Positions 1-8,497 of a DNA stretch of 64,000 bases are shown in pieces. Position 1 is the stretch's first letter. Each line of letters opens with the position of its first letter. The notes under the pieces are model-generated. The model searched no databases. It was not told the DNA's origin and worked only from the letters and a program-made list of their open reading frames with translations. Made by a program: the position numbers and the translations under genes. Origin of the DNA: Sediminispirochaeta bajacaliforniensis DSM 16054 (GTDB taxonomy: Bacteria > Spirochaetota > Spirochaetia > DSM-16054 > Sediminispirochaetaceae); the NCBI RefSeq assembly GCF_000378205.1, contig NZ_KB899420.1, positions 62,001 through 126,000 on the forward strand. The letters run 5' to 3'.

Positions 1-2
1 TG

Positions 3-458
3 CTTGCCGTGGGAATGGGAGCGGGCGCCGCCTTCGTCGTCCTCCTATCCACGGTTACCACCGGTTTTCTCGACGTCCATTCTGCGGGAGTCTCCCTCCG
101 CCTTGCCTTTCCCGCAATAGGAAGGCACGTGGCCCCCTTACTTGTTGGTTTCGCAGGTCTCATGCTTGCCATGCTGCTTCCCGGCGGCTGGTACGAAAGC
201 TTTCTCTATCTTTTGGGCTCCCTCTTTGCCCCCTTCTTCGGGGTGATTTTCTGCCGCCGCCTCTTCTTTGCAAAAGCCCCGTTATCCATACTCCTGATTA
301 TTCTCGGCTTTGCAGCCTGGGCGGCAGGGGTCGGAGCCTACTATATCCTCTTGCCCAAGGGAACCCCTCTGGGTGTCTCCCTGCCGGCAATGCTTATCTC
401 GATGGTCGTCTATTTTCTCTTCATGAAAGGAGCTTATGTATGGAATTCAAAGGCTTAA
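3..458 (+). CDS. cytX: CytX-like hydroxymethylpyrimidine permease (NCS1 family), C-terminal part
   Basis: The frame is open at the left window edge, so only about the last 150 residues are present. They form four to five hydrophobic segments with short polar loops and a short tail, as at the C-terminus of NCS1 purine/pyrimidine permeases. A GTG at position 9 opens the same frame but is probably internal. Its last 19 bases overlap thiM, which is followed by thiE. That context points to CytX, the putative importer of the thiamine pyrimidine precursor (inference). The family call rests on hydrophobicity and context, because the conserved N-terminal half lies outside the window. Confidence 0.6.
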   Translation, partial: LAVGMGAGAAFVVLLSTVTTGFLDVHSAGVSLRLAFPAIGRHVAPLLVGFAGLMLAMLLPGGWYESFLYLLGSLFAPFFGVIFCRRLFFAKAPLSILLIILGFAAWAAGVGAYYILLPKGTPLGVSLPAMLISMVVYFLFMKGAYVWNSKA

Positions 459-1246
459 ACACGGCTTTTCACAACATACGCAGTGCATCTCCCCTGATTC
501 ACCACATCACCAACATGGTGACCATCAACGACTGCGCCAATATCACCCTCGCCTTCGGCGGTGCTCCGGTTATGACAGACTGGGAAGAAGACGCCCTCGA
601 TATGGTGGAACATGCAGGGGCCCTGGTCCTGAATATGGGGACCCTTAATCCCGATAGTATTGAAGCCATGCTGGCCGCAGGCGGCAGGGCAAGGGAACTC
701 GGCATTCCCATCATTTTCGACCCGGTCGGGGCAGGAGCCACGGCCCCGCGCCGCAAAGCTGCGAGGCAGATCCTTGAAGGTCTGCGCCCGGACATCGTCA
801 AGGGAAACGCCGCGGAGATCGCCTTCCTTGCAGGACAGGAGGTGAGGCAGAAAGGGGTCGATTCAACCCTCGAAGAGGGGGTGCTGGAAAGCGTATATAG
901 CCTGGCCTCTGCCTTCGGCATAATAGTAATTGCAACAGGACGCGAAGACCTCATATCCGACGGCAGCAATACGATTCGGATTTGCGGCGGCTCCGCCATG
1001 ATGGGAAGGATAACCGGCACGGGCTGCATGAGCGCATCGGCCCTCGGATGCTTTGCCTCGGTCTTTCCCTCGAAGCTCGAGGCGGCGGCAGGTGCCATCC
1101 TTGCCATGGACCTGGCCGGAGAGACGGCAGCCCGGGCATTGACCGCAGAAGAAGGCAGCGGCAGCTTCCGTATGCGGCTCATCGATGCAGCAAGCCGTAT
1201 GGACGACAGCACCTTTTTCCACCCGGAGCGGATCAGCCATGTGTAA
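440..1246 (+). CDS. thiM: Hydroxyethylthiazole kinase ThiM
   Basis: Cytoplasmic salvage enzyme that phosphorylates 4-methyl-5-(2-hydroxyethyl)thiazole with ATP. At 268 aa it has the normal family length. The N-terminal family signature PLIHHITNMVTINDCAN is seen at about residues 18-34. The ribokinase-like anion-hole segment GTGCMSAS, with the conserved cysteine, is near residue 193. The ATG at 440 is preceded by AAAGGAG at good spacing. It overlaps the upstream permease by 19 bases, and its own last 8 bases overlap thiE, so translation is probably coupled. Together with thiE it makes thiamine phosphate from salvaged thiazole. No thiD is seen in the window. Confidence 0.95.
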   Translation: MEFKGLNTAFHNIRSASPLIHHITNMVTINDCANITLAFGGAPVMTDWEEDALDMVEHAGALVLNMGTLNPDSIEAMLAAGGRARELGIPIIFDPVGAGATAPRRKAARQILEGLRPDIVKGNAAEIAFLAGQEVRQKGVDSTLEEGVLESVYSLASAFGIIVIATGREDLISDGSNTIRICGGSAMMGRITGTGCMSASALGCFASVFPSKLEAAAGAILAMDLAGETAARALTAEEGSGSFRMRLIDAASRMDDSTFFHPERISHV

Positions 1247-1913
1247 GCCCATGAAGTCCATGTATAAATCCATCAATGCAGCCATGAGCCTTTGCATCGT
1301 AACCGATGCGGGATTCCGCCCCGAAGACCAGTTCCTTTCCACGGTGGAGACGGCCCTGAAAAACGGTGCGACCATGGTCCAGTACCGGGAAAAAAGCGGA
1401 CGCTATTGCGACAGAGAGATATACGATCGTGGTATGAAGCTGGTGACACTGTGTCGCAGATTCGGTGTTCCGCTGGTCGTGGACGACCGAATCGATATCG
1501 CCATGGCAATCGGTGCCGACGGACTTCACATCGGCCAGAACGACCTTCCTTTGCCGGTTGCAAAGCGAATCTGGCCGGAAGGAGGGATCTTCGGTGTTTC
1601 GGTCGCAGACCTCGGGGAGATGCGGCTGGCCCAGGAACAGGAGGCCGACTATCTCGGAGTCGGGGCCTTTCCCACAACGACAAAGAAGGATTATTCCAAT
1701 GTGGAGGCAAAGCTGTTATCATCGATGGTGAAAGAAAGCAGCCTTCCGATGATGGCCATCGGCGGAATAAATGCCGAAAACGCCTCGATCCCTATCGGGT
1801 GGGGCTGTGTCGGTGTGGCGGTGATTTCGGCGATCTGGAAGGCCCCGGATCCTGCCGCGGCAACGCGACACATCCTGGAAACGGTACGGAAAGCGAAAGG
1901 AGATCGCGCATGA
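1239..1913 (+). CDS. thiE: Thiamine phosphate synthase ThiE
   Basis: Joins hydroxymethylpyrimidine diphosphate and thiazole phosphate to give thiamine phosphate in the cytoplasm. The TIM-barrel signatures are present: TMVQYREK, DRIDIAMAIGADGLHIGQND (substrate and magnesium site), GVGAFPTTTKKD (diphosphate loop) and AIGGINAENA. I chose ATG 1239 (224 aa) because GGAGCGG lies just upstream. The frame is open further upstream from 1185, but that would be a long non-homologous extension inside thiM. It overlaps thiM by 8 bases and the next gene by 4 bases (ATGA), so this is a tightly packed salvage operon. Confidence 0.95.
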   Translation: MCKPMKSMYKSINAAMSLCIVTDAGFRPEDQFLSTVETALKNGATMVQYREKSGRYCDREIYDRGMKLVTLCRRFGVPLVVDDRIDIAMAIGADGLHIGQNDLPLPVAKRIWPEGGIFGVSVADLGEMRLAQEQEADYLGVGAFPTTTKKDYSNVEAKLLSSMVKESSLPMMAIGGINAENASIPIGWGCVGVAVISAIWKAPDPAAATRHILETVRKAKGDRA

Positions 1914-2644
1914 AGGAACCGGTCAAAGCACTGCTCTGGGACAAGGACGGAACCCTGGTGGACAGCCTTGAACAATGGGTAGCCCGCGACCGTCGGCTGC
2001 TCCAGATGCTTTGCAGGAAACTGGACATCCCCGAAGCAGATCATGCCGCAGCCGTGGCGGCAGGCCTTGCCGCTATTGGTGTGAGGGAAGAGGGAATCGA
2101 CCCAAGGGGAGAGATTGCCAGGGGAACCGAGGCTTCCATCGCCGCAGCCATGGCAGGGGCGCTTAGCGCCTTCGGACAACTCCCCTCCCCCGAGGCCTTC
2201 GCTTCCCTTGTGGGAGGCTTTATAGGAGATATTCTTGCATCGGACAAAACCCCGGCCCCTTTGCGCCGGGGCATCCACGCCCTTCTGACCGAGGCCGCGA
2301 AAAGGCGTATTATCCAGGGGCTTGCAAGCTCTGACAGCAGGAAGTCCTGCCTCAAAGAGCTTTCGGCCCATGGAATCGTGACCTTCTTCACGTTCTTCGC
2401 CTTCGGCGATGAGGTTCCCAGAGCGAAACCGGATCCGTGGTGCGTTGAGCGGTTCTCCAAAGAGATTGCCATTCCCCCCTCGCAGATCCTCGTCATCGGA
2501 GATGCCCCTACCGACGAGGAGATGGCAACGGCAGCGGGGGCACAGTTTTGCGCCCTGCTCGGCGGGGCCGGGGCCAGGGAGGATTTTTCAGACCGCTGCA
2601 TCGTTGCGGGTCATCCGGATGAGATACTCTCACTTCTGGGCTGA
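1910..2644 (+). CDS. HAD-superfamily phosphatase (phosphoglycolate phosphatase-like)
   Basis: About 244 aa. Motif I is DKDGTLVDS near the N-terminus (nucleophile Asp and acid/base Asp). A Ser sits in ASSDSRK (motif II), and motif IV is ILVIGDAPTDEEMATAAGA, so this is a subfamily I HAD phosphatase with an inserted cap domain. The start at ATG 1910 follows AAAGGAG and overlaps the thiE stop (ATGA). Because it is the last gene of a thiamine salvage operon, it may dephosphorylate thiamine phosphate or a related intermediate. That role is inferred from context only. It converges with the next gene, and the two ends overlap by 15 bases. Confidence 0.8.
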   Translation: MKEPVKALLWDKDGTLVDSLEQWVARDRRLLQMLCRKLDIPEADHAAAVAAGLAAIGVREEGIDPRGEIARGTEASIAAAMAGALSAFGQLPSPEAFASLVGGFIGDILASDKTPAPLRRGIHALLTEAAKRRIIQGLASSDSRKSCLKELSAHGIVTFFTFFAFGDEVPRAKPDPWCVERFSKEIAIPPSQILVIGDAPTDEEMATAAGAQFCALLGGAGAREDFSDRCIVAGHPDEILSLLG

Positions 2645-3559
2645 AGCAGCTCCTCCTGCCGAACCCGAACCCGAACCTGATGCCTTGCCGTCCAAGGAAA
2701 GCAGGTAGCGCTTGAGCCCTAACCAGAGGAGGCCGTCGGCCTCCCGCTCTATGTCTATCTTATGTTGTAGAGGAGGCAATTTTTTTATTTCATCAAGACG
2801 GAACCCCTCTTTGATCAGAACAAAAGAGCCGAGGCCCGGGCGCAGGGCCTTCTGCGGACACAGGTAGAGGCAACGCAGACACATGACGCATTCGAAGCCG
2901 AAAACAGGGCGTCCACTCCGTATGTCGATATTTGCCACCGGACACTCCCTTGCACAGAGGCCACAGCCGATGCAATGCTCATCGGCCCGGATCCTCTTTC
3001 CGAAGAGCCTAGCACCCGGCGTCTCCAGCTTACCAAGTAGTGAAAGCAGGCGATTTCCAGGGCCCGGTATCATCCTCCGTTTTCCGCCTGAAAGAAACTC
3101 ATCTACCACGCTTCCGGCCCGTTCTGGGAGGACCTCCAGCAAGCGAGCCGCAAGAGCCGGCTTCGTAGCTACAATCCAATTGGAAGGCATAACAAGCATC
3201 CGCTCGTAGCGGACCAGGAATCCCTTTCGGGAAAGCCGGCGTTTCACAGCAACACGGCAGGCAAGATTTGGGGTTATATCTCCACCGCCGGAAACCGAGA
3301 TAACGGCAGCGGGAACAGACTTCGTTATCTCCTGTCCCCGGATCCACTCCATCACCGGCCGGGGTGCATTAGCCGCATGTACGGGATAGCAAAGAAGCAG
3401 ATAATCGAACGATCCTTTCGGTTCGGCCGCGTCATGACGCAGTTCGTGCATTTGGACGAAAGCCCCCCGCTGGTTACAGGCAGCTTTAAAGGTTTCGGCT
3501 ACATGGGTCGTGCAGCCGGTACCACTGAAAAAGACAATGCGCACTATCCGGTGATCCAT
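2630..3559 (-). CDS. EFR1-family flavodoxin/ferredoxin fusion protein
   Basis: The N-terminal half is a flavodoxin-like FMN fold: FFSGTGCTTHVAE phosphate loop, a LLLCYPVHAANAPRP segment and SVSGGG. Two 4Fe-4S motifs follow, CIGCGLCARECP at about residue 195 and CVMCLRCLYLCP at about residue 225. This is the EFR1 family layout, presumed to carry electrons in the cytoplasm; the partner is unknown. I prefer ATG 3559 because GGAGAG sits 8 bases before it; a GTG at 3568 would have no room for a ribosome site. The C-terminus ends in a Gly/Ser-rich tail. It lies 24 bases downstream of the MATE gene and is probably co-transcribed with it. Confidence 0.85.
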   Translation of the reverse strand: MDHRIVRIVFFSGTGCTTHVAETFKAACNQRGAFVQMHELRHDAAEPKGSFDYLLLCYPVHAANAPRPVMEWIRGQEITKSVPAAVISVSGGGDITPNLACRVAVKRRLSRKGFLVRYERMLVMPSNWIVATKPALAARLLEVLPERAGSVVDEFLSGGKRRMIPGPGNRLLSLLGKLETPGARLFGKRIRADEHCIGCGLCARECPVANIDIRSGRPVFGFECVMCLRCLYLCPQKALRPGLGSFVLIKEGFRLDEIKKLPPLQHKIDIEREADGLLWLGLKRYLLSLDGKASGSGSGSAGGAASAQK

Positions 3560-3583
3560 AATGAACACTCTCCGGCGATGTTA

Positions 3584-4924
3584 TCATCCGTTACTTTTCA
3601 CCACCAGCTCGCGGTTGTCAAGGCGCAGGAGAAAGAAAGCGGCAGCGGCGACAAGAAGCTCATTAGCAGGAATCGAGAGCCATATACCAAGGTCACCTAA
3701 AAATCGAGGGAGGATGAGAACGAAAATATTAATGATCACCACGCCTCGAAGAATAGCGATAAGGGCCGAATGTCCAGCCTTTCCCAGGGCGGTAAAAAAT
3801 GCAGTGGTGACGATATTGAAGCCGTTGAGCAAGAAGGAAAATGAGACAATCAGCAAACCGGTGCTTGCGACCGTAAGAAAGCGCGGGTTATCGACATTGT
3901 ACAGACGCGGCAAAAGAGAGGAAGCGGCGGCGCAGGCAGCAAACGAAAGGATGCCCACAATGAAGGCGGCATACACGGCAATTCGGAAAAAGCGTTTAAC
4001 GGAGAGGATATCTTTCGCACCATAGGCACGCCCAACCAGAGGGGCAAGGCCCTGAATGATCCCGGTTAGGACCATCCCCTGAAGCATAATGATATAGCCG
4101 GCCACCGTATACGCGGCAACGCCGTCGACACCTATGCGCCGAAGGAGCACCGCATTGAAAATGAAGGTGGTTATGGAGACGGAAAACTGCCCGATCATTT
4201 CCGAAGAACCGTTGTACAGCAACATAACGATTTCCCGCATCCGGCAACGAGGGACCACAAGACGAAACAGTGATCGTCCGGAAAGGAAGTAAAAGAGCCC
4301 GCACAGGAAGGGAAGAAGAAGTGCAATCCCGGTGGCAAGGGCGGCCCCCCGCATTCCCCAGCCGTATACCACAATAAACAGGTAGTCGAGCAGCAGATTG
4401 AGACAGTTACCTGCCAGAGAAAAAAAGAGGGAGAGAACCGGTTTCCCCTCCGTCCGCAAAAAGATGGAAAATCCGATATTGATGGTCATAAAGATGTAAA
4501 AGTAAAGCAGGACTCCCAGATAATCACGGCCGAATGGGCGCAGCTCACCTTCAAGATTGAGGAAGGTAAGGAGCTCGTCAAAAAAGAATCCGGCCAACAA
4601 CATAACGAGAAATATCGATATCGTTCCCAAGGTAAAGGTTATCGAGAAAATCCGGCTGGCCTCCTCGAAATCACCTCTTCCGAGATTATGAGTTGCAGGA
4701 ACCATTCCCCCCACATAGATCATGATCGAAATCCCCAAAAGCAGATAGAGAAAGGGAACGACGAGATTAGTGGTGGCAAGTCCCCGGCTTCCTACGAACC
4801 GTCCAATGAATAGTCCGTCGACCACGATGATAAAGGATGAGAGAAACATTCCCAGTACAGCAGGCAAGGCATAGGCAAGAAACTGTCTCACCGGCTGCTT
4901 TTGAGACAAGAGTAACTGATCCAT
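3584..4924 (-). CDS. MATE-family multidrug/cation antiporter
   Basis: Inner-membrane exporter of about 446 aa with twelve hydrophobic segments and the duplicated MATE architecture. The first repeat opens with the family-typical segment ALPAVLGMFLSSFIIVVDGL followed by FIGRFVG. MATE proteins expel cationic compounds using a sodium or proton gradient; the substrate here cannot be read from sequence. I chose ATG 4924 because AGGAGG lies just upstream; the frame stays open to 5071, but the extra 49 residues are not family-like. It sits between an AraC regulator with an effector domain and the EFR1 gene, so drug- or metabolite-induced expression is plausible. Confidence 0.9.
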   Translation of the reverse strand: MDQLLLSQKQPVRQFLAYALPAVLGMFLSSFIIVVDGLFIGRFVGSRGLATTNLVVPFLYLLLGISIMIYVGGMVPATHNLGRGDFEEASRIFSITFTLGTISIFLVMLLAGFFFDELLTFLNLEGELRPFGRDYLGVLLYFYIFMTINIGFSIFLRTEGKPVLSLFFSLAGNCLNLLLDYLFIVVYGWGMRGAALATGIALLLPFLCGLFYFLSGRSLFRLVVPRCRMREIVMLLYNGSSEMIGQFSVSITTFIFNAVLLRRIGVDGVAAYTVAGYIIMLQGMVLTGIIQGLAPLVGRAYGAKDILSVKRFFRIAVYAAFIVGILSFAACAAASSLLPRLYNVDNPRFLTVASTGLLIVSFSFLLNGFNIVTTAFFTALGKAGHSALIAILRGVVIINIFVLILPRFLGDLGIWLSIPANELLVAAAAFFLLRLDNRELVVKSNG

Positions 4925-4967
4925 GGAATCCTCCTTTTTCGTTTCCTGAAAAAGAGGATAGGAGCTC

Positions 4968-5858
4968 TTACATTTTATTACTTCTGAATTTGTGCGCAGG
5001 CCGTACGGGAACACAAAGATCAACATCAAAGAGCCCCGCCTCGTCGGTGCCTGCCGAATAGTAACGCTCAAAAATAAAGCCTTGCCCTACCGTATATCCG
5101 TGATAGGGCATCCAGACTCCGACAAGATCGTTGAAAGCAATCAAAAGCCGCTCATGTCCCCCGCGATAGCGGTAACAGGCATGCAGACCTCCGGGCATCG
5201 CGAGGGTACCCGGCCCATAGGCATCAGGCAGTTCAAAAGCGGGGTTATAGACACAGGAACGGGAATCGGTGATGAGGGGATCGTCGAAGGAAATCCCGAT
5301 AAACGATGGAGAGGAAAGCCGGCGAAGATAGGATCCCATGCTCTCGCAAAAGCGACACCAGACCTCTCCAAGGCGGGAATAAGGGCCGATGAATTTTCTG
5401 GTGACAATGCGGGTGGACGGCAGCACACGAAGAGAAATCCGGGAGTCCAGGAAGGAAAGCAGGGCATCGTCAGGGGATTCCTGTCTTTTACGTATTTCAT
5501 GGAGCTGCTCGGCATAGGGAACGGAAGCCCTGAAGGGCCGCTCATTCCGATAACGCATAGGAGAGGTGCCGAAATGATCGCGGAAGGCCGTGGCAAAATT
5601 CGAGGGACTGAATCCCGCTTCCAGGGCAATATCCGTTACCGTTGCCGATGGTTCTTTCAGTAAGCGGAATGCCCCCCGTTCGAGTCGTAATCTTTTGATG
5701 CAGGTATAAAGGCTTTCACCCGTTACCTGCCTGAACATGCGATTGAAGTAATACGGTGAAAAGCAGCAGGCATCCGCAACCCTCCCTACAGAGAGCTGTT
5801 CATCAAGATGGGTATAGATGAAATCAACAGCCTGGTGAATTATAGAAGGATCAAACAT
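4968..5858 (-). CDS. AraC-family regulator with C-terminal GyrI-like effector domain
   Basis: 296 aa. Residues about 8-105 hold two helix-turn-helix units of the AraC type (LSVGRVADACCFSPYYFNRMF and VTDIALEAGFSPSNFATAFRDHFG). The rest resembles the GyrI/effector-binding fold found in Rob- and BmrR-like regulators of drug response, with IVTRKFIGPYSRLGEVW and VWMPYHGYTVGQGF segments. Its ATG follows the fic stop directly (TAAATG) with no clear ribosome site of its own. The MATE exporter gene lies 43 bases downstream, so this is likely a ligand-sensing activator of that pump (inference). Confidence 0.85.
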   Translation of the reverse strand: MFDPSIIHQAVDFIYTHLDEQLSVGRVADACCFSPYYFNRMFRQVTGESLYTCIKRLRLERGAFRLLKEPSATVTDIALEAGFSPSNFATAFRDHFGTSPMRYRNERPFRASVPYAEQLHEIRKRQESPDDALLSFLDSRISLRVLPSTRIVTRKFIGPYSRLGEVWCRFCESMGSYLRRLSSPSFIGISFDDPLITDSRSCVYNPAFELPDAYGPGTLAMPGGLHACYRYRGGHERLLIAFNDLVGVWMPYHGYTVGQGFIFERYYSAGTDEAGLFDVDLCVPVRPAHKFRSNKM

Positions 5859-7043
5859 TTAATTTTGTTCATCATGTTCTATGCTAAGCGCCATATGGCT
5901 CTTCAATGTTTCAAAGTAGGGCCGATATCCCTTTCCTTTTTCAAAAGATAGCAATTTTAACTTTCTAAGAAATTCGATATCACGTAAAAATGTCCTATCA
6001 GACACTTTTCTATACAGGTTTTCTATTTCTTTGTTCGGGAAGGTCGATGTAGAAGGATCAAAGTATGTATCCATGGGTAAGGATAAAATCAATTCTCTCC
6101 GCCTCTTATTCATCGATGATAAGTCCTGTTTATTCTTTTTCAGATTCTTAAACACATCAAATATATGACTTTTCCATGAAACTACCAGCTGTGACTCCTG
6201 TATTTGTCCCAAAACAGCAACCAAGCCATCACGGAATCCCTGAAGCGCGTAAAAGAGAAAATCTGTTAGATTCTGAGTCTGCATAGCATGTTCTATCTGA
6301 CGATAATACATGGTTCTCGTTTCATTATAATGATTTGATAGTATGTGCGATGCAATATCAGGAAGCCCAGCCCGCATGAGAATAAAAAATTCTACAAGCC
6401 TGGCCGTCCTTCCATTTCCATCAGAAAAAGGGTGTATCCAAGCAATATACAGGTGCGTAACTATGGCCTGAATGATTGCATCTTCGATTTTCTGGCTTTC
6501 ACCAAATTGAAATTCCTTTTTTATCCACACACAAAGCTTATCAATAAGCTTTGGAACGCTCTCCGAAGATGGTGGCCGATTGTTGCCTACAATTACATTC
6601 CGCTTTCTGAAGGAGCCGGGAGTGGCATCAAAAGCCATTCCTATATTTCTACCTATCATTTCATGGAAACGCTTTAAAAGATTTGGCGTGATGTATTCAA
6701 TGTGCTTATCAAACACCAATTGCCGTAAAACTGTATTCAGAGCTGTAATAACGTTACTTACTTCTTGTTTCTGATATTCTTTGGATGGCGGGACTTCCCC
6801 CCCTGATTGGATGTTCTCAATTTCTTCGTATGTAAGGGTGTTTCCTTCTATGGCAGTAGTAGCCTGTGCCCCCGTAATCAAAGCAACGGCCAATAGTTTC
6901 CTTCGATATTCAGGTAAGATAGGGGTGTTTGTTATCGAATGTATTACACCGATACTTTCACCTAATAAAAGGGCAATGTCCTTAGTGATAGTCCATCTCT
7001 CCTGAAAGCAGAGATGTTCATAATTATTATGATATTGGAGCAT
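5859..7043 (-). CDS. Fic-family AMP-transferase-type protein
   Basis: About 394 aa. The catalytic Fic motif HPFSDGNGRTAR begins at residue 204 with His as general base. The N-terminal inhibitory motif TTAIEGN (S/T-x-x-x-E-G/N) is at about residue 62, which makes this a self-inhibited Fic protein. A winged-helix-like C-terminal region follows. Such proteins transfer AMP or other nucleoside phosphates to protein targets; the target here is unknown. I chose ATG 7043, 9 bases after AAGGAG, over an ATG at 7070. The gene is distinctly AT-rich compared with its neighbours, which suggests acquisition. No separate antitoxin gene is seen, as expected when the inhibitory helix is built in. Confidence 0.88.
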   Translation of the reverse strand: MLQYHNNYEHLCFQERWTITKDIALLLGESIGVIHSITNTPILPEYRRKLLAVALITGAQATTAIEGNTLTYEEIENIQSGGEVPPSKEYQKQEVSNVITALNTVLRQLVFDKHIEYITPNLLKRFHEMIGRNIGMAFDATPGSFRKRNVIVGNNRPPSSESVPKLIDKLCVWIKKEFQFGESQKIEDAIIQAIVTHLYIAWIHPFSDGNGRTARLVEFFILMRAGLPDIASHILSNHYNETRTMYYRQIEHAMQTQNLTDFLFYALQGFRDGLVAVLGQIQESQLVVSWKSHIFDVFKNLKKNKQDLSSMNKRRRELILSLPMDTYFDPSTSTFPNKEIENLYRKVSDRTFLRDIEFLRKLKLLSFEKGKGYRPYFETLKSHMALSIEHDEQN

Positions 7044-7270
7044 GGCGAAAAACTCCTTGTGTATTGTCATAATGATTATCTATTATTTTACACATGTCAA
7101 AGTAAAAATGTCGCAGATATCACATGTTTTTGTCAAGATAAATCACCATATAAATTAATATATTATAATAATATAAGTTTTATATGTATATTTATTTTTC
7201 AATAATATTGTCATAAACCACTATAGATTAACACTATCATATTGTCGTATCACACAACATAGGGTCTGGA
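7044..7270. other. AT-rich intergenic region upstream of fic
   Basis: Very AT-rich sequence between the fic start and the terminator of the inositol operon. It contains long A/T runs around 7141-7200 and no supportable gene. It probably holds the fic promoter, but no convincing -35/-10 pair stands out. Confidence 0.4.
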
Positions 7271-7303
7271 TAAAGAAAACCCCTTTCTTTTGCAGAAAGG
7301 GGT
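7271..7303 (-). terminator. Rho-independent terminator of the inositol operon
   Basis: A perfect 9-bp stem (ACCCCTTTC at 7279-7287 with GAAAGGGGT at 7295-7303) has a 7-base loop. Read on the minus strand it is followed by TTTCTTTA. It lies 25 bases after the last gene of the operon. Confidence 0.85.
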
Positions 7304-7328
7304 GCATCCTTCACTTTCGATTTCTGCC

Positions 7329-8282
7329 CTACTCGAACAGATCCTCTTCACATTCCGGCATCACGGATTTTAGGAAATCGACGGCCTTTACCACTCCCGC
7401 CATTGGAGACATGGTGAGATCTTCCTGCTCGATGCAGACGACTCCGTCGTAGCCGGACATCCGTACCACCACGAGAAACTCTTTCCACCATAAGGAATCA
7501 TGACCGTAGCCAAGGGCTACATAGTTCCAGCTGCGATCGGAAAACTTATCGATGGGTTTGGTATCCAAAACCCCATGAGCGGTCACCATCCGGCGTTCGA
7601 GCCGAACATCCTTTGCATGCACATGATAAATCGATGTACCTAATACCCTTGCGGCTTCGATCGGATCCCCACCCATCCAGAAAAGATGGCTGGGATCAAG
7701 ATTCATGCCGACCATATCGCCGACAGTATCGTGCAGTCTGAAAAAGCTTTCCACGTTATAGACAAGCTGGCAGCCATGGTTTTCAAGAGCAATACATTCA
7801 ATGCCATGATCGGCGGCACGTTTGACATTCTCCCGCCAATAGGGAATGGCAACCTCGTTCCACTGCCAGTTCAGAATCTCCGTGGTAATCGGAGGCCAGG
7901 AAGTGGTAATCCAGTTCGGATTACTGTCGCCGGGCCCTCCGGGCAGACCCGACATCATGATGATCTTTTTTATGCCCCACGCCTCTGCAAGCTTATAGGT
8001 CTTCCGCACCACATCTTCATGCTGCTCACCCACCTCTCCCGGTGCAAGCTGATTTCCCGAACAATTCAGGGCAATGATATGCGCACCTGCCGCATGTACC
8101 TTTCCCAGGTACTCATCACGTTTATCCTTGCTCGAGACAAGGGCATCGAGATCAGCATGAGGAGCAGAGGACCAATTGCCCATGGGAAGTTCAAGCTTTT
8201 TCACCCCAAGGGAGGTAATGGTCTTCAGCATCTGCTCAAAGGGCTGAAAACCAAGCCCGTCCGTATTAAATCCTATCTTCAT
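7329..8282 (-). CDS. TIM-barrel sugar isomerase/epimerase (AP endonuclease 2 fold)
   Basis: 317 aa cytoplasmic protein of the xylose-isomerase-like superfamily. Divalent-metal ligand segments are visible: IALENHG (Glu), MNLDPSHLFW (Asp and His), IYHVHAKDV (His) and VCIEQED (Glu). It starts MKIGFNTDGLG and is the last gene of the inositol operon, 215 bases beyond iolG with two hairpins between them. The exact reaction is not readable. In this context it probably epimerises or isomerises a keto-inositol or keto-uronate intermediate. It resembles the 53483-54472 protein in its metal-site segments. Confidence 0.75.
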   Translation of the reverse strand: MKIGFNTDGLGFQPFEQMLKTITSLGVKKLELPMGNWSSAPHADLDALVSSKDKRDEYLGKVHAAGAHIIALNCSGNQLAPGEVGEQHEDVVRKTYKLAEAWGIKKIIMMSGLPGGPGDSNPNWITTSWPPITTEILNWQWNEVAIPYWRENVKRAADHGIECIALENHGCQLVYNVESFFRLHDTVGDMVGMNLDPSHLFWMGGDPIEAARVLGTSIYHVHAKDVRLERRMVTAHGVLDTKPIDKFSDRSWNYVALGYGHDSLWWKEFLVVVRMSGYDGVVCIEQEDLTMSPMAGVVKAVDFLKSVMPECEEDLFE

Positions 8283-8354
8283 CTATTTCTCCCCCGTAAT
8301 ATTATCTTATATCAGGGTTACACCACCGGCAATAGTGTGTGTGACAGGAACATG

Positions 8355-8388
8355 AAAAGCTCCCACGGAAATCAGACGAGGAGCTTTT
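8355..8388. repeat. Inverted repeat between iolG and the isomerase gene
   Basis: AAAAGCTCC (8355-8363) pairs perfectly with GGAGCTTTT (8380-8388). On the minus strand the stem ends in TTTT but lacks a longer U-tract, so it is at most a weak terminator or a processing/stabilising hairpin inside the operon. Confidence 0.45.
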
Positions 8389-8444
8389 GATATCATGTAT
8401 GGCTTTTTAGAGGCTGCAAATTTTATCTGTTATAGCAAATTAAG

Positions 8445-8479
8445 TTGCTGGCTAAACCAATACCGGGTTCAGCCAGCAA
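8445..8479 (-). repeat. Hairpin just after iolG
   Basis: TTGCTGGCT (8445-8453) pairs with AGCCAGCAA (8471-8479), and an inner AACC/GGTT pairing lengthens the stem. It begins 18 bases after the iolG stop and has no strong U-tract. It is likely an mRNA-stabilising or attenuating hairpin. Confidence 0.5.
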
Positions 8480-8497
8480 TTCTTATATACGATTAGT

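Noticed and set aside
499-1212. 237-aa open frame antisense to thiM
   Set aside because: Shadow of a recognisable thiM gene; Ser/Arg/Ala-rich with no domain.
1292-1909. N-terminal extension of the HAD phosphatase frame across thiE
   Set aside because: The extension is an out-of-frame shadow of thiE; the HAD motif begins directly after ATG 1910, which has a good ribosome site.
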